Assembly: GCF_022458985.1 (NCBI RefSeq)
Contig: NC_061789.1
Span: forward strand, 20,440,357-20,504,356
Direction: 5' to 3'
Length of the DNA: 64,000 nucleotides
Source of the DNA: Mugil cephalus
Lineage: Eukaryota; Chordata; Actinopteri; Mugiliformes; Mugilidae
The translations under genes were made by a program, and so were the position numbers. The notes beneath the pieces were generated by a model. The model was not told the DNA's origin and searched no databases. It saw nothing but the letters and a program-made list of their open reading frames with translations. Positions 37,931 to 64,000 of the stretch are shown piece by piece. Position 1 is the first letter of the stretch. Each line of letters begins with the position of its first letter.

Positions 37931-40900
37931 CAGTGTAACTCATTCTTACCTTGGTTTCTTAATCCCTGAATGCAAGCTTATTTATACCACAGGGGGGCAG
38001 TAAATACACAGGAGTCTTGCAACACAGAAGAACTCAGGAAGCTTATTCATTATACGTCAAAGCACTTATTTTGGGTAATGCAAATGCAACTGATGCATAT
38101 TTATTACATTCTGCAATAGACTATCTACATCCAAATCTACAAAATATATCTGTCTTGATGGATTGAATTTCAGGGATCAGTCACTGCGTGCAGGGCTAAA
38201 AATGCTTTGGTTTGAACAAATCAAGGAACCCTCACATGCTGTTGATTGACTATTGTGTCGTCCTTTTATGCAATCACTGTGTGTGTTTGGGTTATTTTCT
38301 AGTATAGTGCTCTAATGAAGGGACATGAAATACACTACACGTGGCCCGGTTGTATATGTGTTCTGTACTGTACACTACCCGTTCGGCTTGATGTATGGGA
38401 GTAATTATAGCAACACACAAGCACACAAGGGTTTGAACTACACATGACGCATCTCTTTTCTCCATCTCCAGGGATCTGCTGACAGTCGCTGTGACTCTTG
38501 GTTTGTCAATGCCTGCCTCTATTTTAAGCTCCCCTAAATGTGCAGTGACCTTGAAAAAGCCCTTTTTTACCTCTTAGATGGACTTGGAGTGGCAGGAAGA
38601 GAGTGCGGTCAGAGGTTGGAGGCTTTGTTGCTCATATTTTATATGTTAGTGTGTGAAAGTGTTACTGTAGGACTGGTGAAAAGAGGGTGATTGAATGGTC
38701 AATGAGAGAGCCTCCCCTCTTGGGGAGTTTCACTGAGAGGACATGATCGAGGCAGGGGCTGGGCAGATGGGACCATAGGCAGGGGGTGAGTCATTGGATG
38801 TCGTCATACATGTACAGCACAAAGTATGATGTCTGAAAGACGAGCCTCTGGGCAAGGGAAAGTTGCAGGGGGCTGTAATTATGAAATACTTTATGCCCTG
38901 TTGCATATACTAATCTAAAAACGACTTAATTATACTAACCAATCACACTTGACTGTGAACAGGATTACAGTATAAGCTGTCATGGAAGAGTGGACGCTGA
39001 ACACTGACCACACACTGGGGACAAGAATGTTTAAGCGAGCTACAGCAGTAAGGCTGAAATAACCCACACTTACTTACTTAAGCTGATCACAGTCTTTATG
39101 ATTAGTCTGGAGTGTGCTAAAGGTAGCTTGCTGCTGTGGCCTACTGCCGCGGACAGCGGCAGGAGAATTGTGTTGCATTCAGAAGTCACTGATCTATACT
39201 CATGCTGCGGTTATTAAAAGATTACATCGGGGATCACACTACACCGTGTGATTAATTAACCTTGACTGATGCTTTGCAAAGCCAAATCCAGCAGATCAAG
39301 CATGGCCACTAGATTGCATGTGCATGCACATTCACATGAGATGGTTGAAAGCACCACTGTAGCTGGTCTCAGTAATACAGACTTGGAGTTACTGTAGTGA
39401 AACAAAGCCTCAACACATCAGTACAGGACCAGCCCTCAGCCCTTTCCCTGCAGATGTAGAAAGCTTGTATTAGTCTCCGTCCGAGCACCAGAGGTCTGGG
39501 TGGTGTCTCCTAAAGATGACTTTATTTCCTGCATCTCCTTTGATCACTTTGCAAAGTATTCTTTGGACGCAGATCAACGTTTGACAAAATCATTCATTCC
39601 AACCACCAGGACAAATCTGCATATGCATACTGTGTGGTTCAGGGTGAGCTGACTCAGGAAGTAGCTGGCCTGCTTGGCTTCAGTCCTCTACTTCCCATGG
39701 TAGTCAAATGAAAAGCATAATACTGTTATGACCTGTGGGACAGCCATGAATAAAACCATGAATAAAACATAAGCACTGTATTAGTGCTTAAAGACATGAA
39801 TAGTGAGGTAGGTATACTGAAATGTATATGCATACGAAATAGCAAAAGATTCATAATCATTTCTATCTGCTGTCATCATTTTATTACACTGGCACATACA
39901 AAAGTGTAAAAGCAATTATACCGCACTTCCTTGCACATCTATACACACATCTTAATTTGGCCCCTTCAGGGTGCTGCCAGAGAAACCCTCAAGCATGAAC
40001 AGTGTGTATTTTCAATAGTTTATTAATATGTGCTGATACAAGGTCGCTCTGACCTGCAATGAGGAAAACACTCACAGAAAACCGTTCCTTTTCAGCCCAG
40101 ACACCTGTCAGAGCAAAGACTGTGAGGAAAAAAAAAATCCAGTAAGACACATGAGCATCATTCCTGCAAGAAAACAGTAACAGAACCAAAAAGTTATATT
40201 TACCTCAGTTCACAAATGTCTTGGTACATGATAAATTAACCACTTCATAGAAAAATCACAGAAAGCTTTAGAAATTGTGCTATATGTAGGACCCCATATG
40301 GCACAATGTCAGCGACCATTCTTTCTACCACACAGCCTGCTATGCAAAACCACAAGCACCCAACAATTTGATTTCATGAATCTAAGCATTTCAGAGATGA
40401 CTAATACTGACCAAGTTCTACTGAGCTAATTAATACAGTCCTTAGCTGATACTCAGCACATTCCATTCACACGTGCTGTAGCCAGCTATTATTCCTCCTC
40501 TGAAGACAGACAGATTTTGCGGTGGTAAATTTTTCGGACTGTCTGACGGGTGATCATAGACGGAGAACTACAACCACGGACAGGCTCATGCAGGCACAGT
40601 CCAGCTCCTCCCCACTCTCAGAGACAGTGCACCCAGTGGAAGAAAAGAAGAAAAAGTCATGCCTCCTGCTGTATGTTTCAATAAAGGTTAAAATATAAAC
40701 ATTAGATCCATATCTTTCTCCACGTCACTGTACAAAACGACTTAACCTGGCTGGAAGTGTATATTGTATACATGTCAGTGTGACAGTTAAAAGATATGTT
40801 TTGGAATCTTGGAATCTCTATGAAAATAGGCCTTATAAGTTTACCATAAGGTGGAGAACCCCGTACCACCAAGAAGTCTCTGTGTGTTGTAGGTCCCACC

Positions 40901-42592
40901 CCATGCATTAAAGTTGTCCTGAAATGCTGGCACAGCTCCACGGACATAACACCAAAGACAAAGAGCAGACTCGTCTTAGCTACCTCAAAAGTACTGTATA
41001 GTAGTTATGTGGACATGTAACAAGAAATCATTAACAAAATAGTACTACTTTATTATTATTATTATTTTTATATGTCTTTTAAAAAAAACTCTTTAGGAAA
41101 ATCCTGTTCCATTTACAGGCACTCTAAAAAATCGTGCTTTAGTTGGTTGATGCGGCAGTGGACGCGTCTGAGACCAAACAATCACACCATCCTTCTCCCT
41201 TCGCAGGCAGATTTGTTTCATGAATTGAGTTGAGAAGTGACATGCTAGCTGGATCTATTTAAACCATGAAGCGTTAACCTCTGATCTGGAAACCACAAAC
41301 ATAAAACCATAGGAAACAAAGTAGCTTATCCGTTTCCTGATCTCCGGATACAACCTTGCACGGCCTCACTGCACATCCCTCTCATTAGCTCTGCTCCCTC
41401 CCTATGGCTACGCTCTGCATTTGTGACATACATCTCTTCTGATGTTGCCCCTGCTCTGTTCCTTCTTTGGCCAGTCTTCGCAGATATATAATGACCATCT
41501 GCTTCTCTGCCGCTGTTGAGCTGACACACCAACCTCCCGCTGCCTCTGAACCTTCCTCCCGGTGTGATGTGGTCCACACAAAACTGTCCGTGCGCTAAAG
41601 GGTCAACTGCAATTGAACAGACTGTATGCCTGTTGGCACTACCGTCTAATGATAGACTGAGCAATGGCACGGCTCACTCTGCAGCGAAACTGAGCTGGAG
41701 GGGTGAAACAGCACCGTGTCAAAGATCAGAAATCCCACCTTTTAAACAACTTCCCGCAAAACGCAGAAGCGCACTCGTCAAGTTTTCCACTGGCACGCAA
41801 AGTGAGGCTGTGTTAAATGTTTGCAAATAGAAACACAAAGCAAGAAAATAAAAGAGAGTGGGGGTGAGTTCACTGCAGAAAATTAGTACCCACAGAGTTG
41901 TTATTGTAATCACAGGTTTGGAGGCGCGTTGAATGGTGGAACAACTCTATTGTGTGAGCCTCGGTCCGACAGCGTGGGCCGTAGACCTTGTACTGTATAA
42001 TCACTATCATTTACCACGGAACAGCCCTCCTCTGTTTATTGAGATATTAATCTGGGGTAAACAAAGCTTTTGACAAAGCAAATTAACACTTCCAAAAAAG
42101 TGCTGCACTAATGGAGTCCACTGAGATTGATATTAAAATGTGGATGAGTTGGGGGGGGGTATGAGAAAAAGGAAGAGGAGCTGGGAGGGGTTGGAAAGAG
42201 GAGACGCAGGCCCAAGGTGACGCACATTCCTCCTCTCAGGGGTAGTGTCGGTCTAAACAGTGTTTCTCCCCGGGGCGAGTCCCAGCTGAGCACTCGAAAT
42301 CAGCGTCAGCAAGCTATGTCAAACACAATGTGGGACGGAGCTAATGATGATGGTGTTGAGAACGATGAGGAAAAAAGATAATGGCTGCCGTCTTGAGTTT
42401 CCCATTAACACTTCCACCCTTGAGTGAATTGGTTTATCTTCAATCCTGTTTGTTAAAATACATTCAGTTGTCCTCAGCAGATCAGTGGGTGCTGCCTTGG
42501 TACAGGGCCCCACCACTGAGCCATTACATCTGCACTTCACTTGTCCAGTGCTGCAGCAGGGCAGAACACATGTGAGTATTGTATTTTCATTT

Positions 42593-42644
<52 letters not shown>

Positions 42645-44105
42645 CCTTAGCTAAGCTGTAAGTCTTGTACCGTCAAACCAGTATTGCACATATTCCCCCT
42701 ATGGCTCAAGTGATGATCCCAAGGCCTTCTATCAGAGCCTCATTGGGCTCTGTGGCCCGCACAATGTTACTCGCACAAGTGATTAGAATAACAAGACGAA
42801 AAGATGGCAAATCCTTGTAATCCCTCCCCTTATCTGTCTTTGACCCTCTCTCTCTCTGTCTCTCTCTCTCTTTCAGCCCCAGGAGCCACAGCTGAAAAGC
42901 TGTCCTTTGGGTTCTCTTAGATGTGGGACACTCAGACCTCAGCCAAATGTCACACTGCAGTGGACGCATTTATTTTCTGCTCACGTTGTGCCCACATATC
43001 ACACCCTTTTGCTTGCCACAGGTTTAGAAGGAGATAGTAAAAAAAAGAAAGAAAAAAAAAACAATGTCATGAATAAATCAATGTGAATAAATGTTTCAAA
43101 CACATATACAGCAACTTATAAATAAACCATAACAGATGCCAATAAATGAAGCAAAGGTCAAAACTGGTTTTAGCTGGATGAAGCAAGCCTCTTGAGTGAC
43201 TCTGAAGGCTAATTTCTCTTGCATAAGGTCACATGTTCAAGGTACAGTCAAGTGTGAACTCTCTTGATTCAGCCAGGCTTCCCCTGTCCGCCTTGCACCT
43301 CAACACCATGGACAAAGCAACTTCCGTTTGAGGCGGAAAAGGAAACGACAGAGATCTAGAGATGATTGGGCCTCCTTGCCTTTCAAAGACACACAAAAAG
43401 CCTGGAACACGACTTGAGGACTCACATGCTCACAGACCGCGACACTCGTGCACACGCAACCGAGCCCCCAGTTCAACTCATACTTCCACACATGCGCACA
43501 GGAAAATAACAAATTGTCACATTAGGCTCCGGAGTAGTGCTGAAACTATATTCAAGTAACAGCAAAATGCAATACTCTCTGATAGCAAAACAAGCTTCAT
43601 TGTCTCACATGCTAAAAACCCATGTTGTTAAATGTATGCCACCTGGATATATTGTCCAATAAACAAAAACAAACAAAACCACTTAAGAGTTGCTGTCTTT
43701 CACCCACAATGCGTCATCTTACTTGTGAGGCACAGAGTGACATTTGACAACATCTATCTCACTTGCCCCGCACCTCCTCCTCCCCCGCTCTCTCTGCCTT
43801 TGGTAAATCCACCCTGGGGAATGTCAAAGGTCAAACATTAACGACATGTATTGGATTATATCACGTAAAAATTGAGCCAGGATTGATTTGTTCCAGTTTT
43901 CATTTTCATAAATAAAACCTACTACACATTTTAATCTCTCTCCCTCTTCTCTCTCTCTATCCCTGCCTTTTTTTCTCTCTCTCTCCACTCGACTACAAAG
44001 GAATTTCACTGAATGACACACCACTGGGGCAAAGAAGAGCGAAAGAGTAAGAGATCAAGCAAATCGGGAAAGAGATAGAGTGTATCATTCAGGTCACAAA
44101 CTCCA
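37931..44105. other. Intergenic region between the unknown gene and adgrl1, no gene recognised
   Basis: Six kilobases contain only short frames without domains, the longest 114 codons at 41670-41326 minus. The two flanking genes converge, so this is a shared downstream region. An AATAAA at about 40680 has no gene in front of it. Confidence 0.45.
42597..42642 (+). repeat. (AC)n microsatellite
   Basis: About 23 uninterrupted AC units in intergenic DNA. Confidence 0.96.
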
Positions 44106-44756
44106 AAACATTTTATTTTTTTCTTTCATCAGTTTGTTGCAGTACAAGAAGTCATGTTTCATATTATTTATTACCTTTGTTGCTTTTGATCATCTGGTGT
44201 CTCTATTTACATAGTAGGAATAAAGTGGATTCATGTGTGGTTCCTATATACACATTTATACCAATTGGTCTGCAAGTGTGTTTGTGACGTGTACAGTCTC
44301 GCTTGTCACGACAACACACCGAAAGTCCACTTTCCACTGGCTAGGGTCTAACAGCAAAGTACAGGGAGAGGGGGGGCGACACCGTTCTGCAGCCCCTTCA
44401 GGACGTAGACCCAGTCAACAAATTTAATACTCTCTTCAAAACAATAGCAAGGCAGTCATTTAACTTTTCCAATGCCTAAAGCAAACAACCGGGGAACAGT
44501 GGACAGGATTGTCCAGTCTTAAGGGGGCAGGCTGTGCTGCTCTGGAGGGGTCGCGAGGAACCTCCTCAGTCTCTGTCTCCACCTCTACTCCACTTGTGTA
44601 CAGAGTTCAATTCACAGCAAGAGATAATGAAGGCAACTACACTGAATCAGCTCCCACAGCCTGCTTGGTACAAAAGCTCTTGCTCTCTTTTACTTATATG
44701 AGCACTGTTTTCACTTTTGATGTTCATTAATGAGCACTTCTAGATAAGAGAGTGTA

Positions 44757-44788
<32 letters not shown>

Positions 44789-45452
44789 CTCAGTGTTCTT
44801 GTTTCTGTTCTGGCTCAATAAAATATATATTTTTTTGGCAACAATGAAGAGCTTTCTGTGAGACTTTTTTTTAGGTTATAATAGTGTACTATATTCCCTG
44901 TCTCCACAGCTAACTACTCCTATCAAATTATGACTTGAAAAAGACCTATGCATGGTACGAAAGGGAAATGAGATAAAATATAAAATGATATTCCCATATC
45001 CGGAGACATGTCTGAAGAGAATCTGAAGAGAAATTACATGACAAAAACAACTTTAACAAAGTTTTAAAGTTTTGAAATATCCAAAGGTAAAGGGGATGGA
45101 TTGGTACATTCAGAGTGCTGGACTTGGCCTTAGAATACCAAAGGAACTGGAGAGGACTTGGGTCAGAGAGAGCCGATGATGAACACTCTGTGGAAAAACA
45201 CCCTTCACTTGTCTCCATAAGATGGGGGGGGGGGGGGGGGGGGGGGGGGACTGGAGATAGAAGGCTGTTTCTGCAGAGTTAGCCACGACTCCCCCAGAAA
45301 GTCATTCTGTTTGCTCATATGTTAGTTAAATAAATGTCAAGAGAAAGAAAGGCAACCAAACAAGCAGGAAGTGGAGAGACGAGAGAAAGACATGGGCTAG
45401 GAGGAGGCTCTGGCCATCACATTAGTCCCCAACTTCCTCCTTGCGGCTCCAG
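44106..45452 (-). other. Probable 3' UTR of adgrl1
   Basis: Downstream of the adgrl1 stop codon on the minus strand, the first clear AATAAA signals are at 44172-44167 and 44117-44112, giving a 3' UTR of about 1.3 kb. It contains a 26-base G run (C run in the transcript) at 45224-45249 and a TG repeat at 44757-44781. The end point is inferred from the signals only. Confidence 0.4.
45224..45249. repeat. 26-base homopolymer G/C tract
   Basis: An uninterrupted run of G on the plus strand, read as C in the probable adgrl1 3' UTR. Such runs are rare in vertebrate DNA and unstable, and the exact length could be affected by sequencing or assembly error. Confidence 0.9.

Positions 45453-64000
<18,548 letters not shown>

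Noticed and set aside
40447..40700. Possible terminal exon near an AATAAA at about 40680
   Set aside because: No open frame, splice acceptor or family likeness could be tied to it; an isolated polyadenylation hexamer is common by chance.

Overview
This is vertebrate, almost certainly teleost fish, nuclear DNA. Genes are widely spaced and split by GT-AG introns, AC and AT microsatellites are abundant, and there are decayed fish-type Tc1-like and L1-like transposon fragments. No bacterial-type operon, CRISPR array, rRNA or tRNA was recognised. The species cannot be named from the sequence.

Layout. (1) 3193-5083, minus: a four-exon gene for a 197-residue type II membrane protein of the TNF ligand superfamily, resembling CD70/OX40L. 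(2) 9306-22543, plus: a complete six-exon phospholipid phosphatase (LPP/PAP2 family), most like PLPP3, with a 10 kb first intron. (3) 23.9-33.9 kb: a long stretch with no recognised gene, holding microsatellites, a short common-fish-repeat remnant and a degenerate Tc1-like element. (4) 33966-36976, plus: a gene of about 13 exons for a single-pass type I membrane protein that I do not recognise. It has a signal peptide, a small cysteine-containing ectodomain, one membrane segment and a long cytoplasmic tail. This is the best candidate here for something undescribed. (5) 37.9-44.1 kb: no recognised gene. (6) 45453 to beyond 64000, minus: the 3' two thirds of the latrophilin-1 gene (adgrl1), covering the end of the olfactomedin domain, the hormone-receptor domain, GAIN/GPS, seven membrane helices and the cytoplasmic tail ending in a PDZ ligand. 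Nineteen coding exons were placed, two of them microexons (18 and 39 bp). The first part of the gene lies outside the window.

The genes do not form one pathway. The TNF-like ligand and the unknown type I protein are probably immune surface proteins (inference from family and from a PU.1-like motif upstream of the latter). The phosphatase acts on extracellular lipid phosphates, and latrophilin-1 is a synaptic adhesion GPCR. Exon joins were worked out by hand from splice consensus, reading-frame phase and remembered family sequences, so paralogue names and untranslated-region limits are less certain than coding exons.
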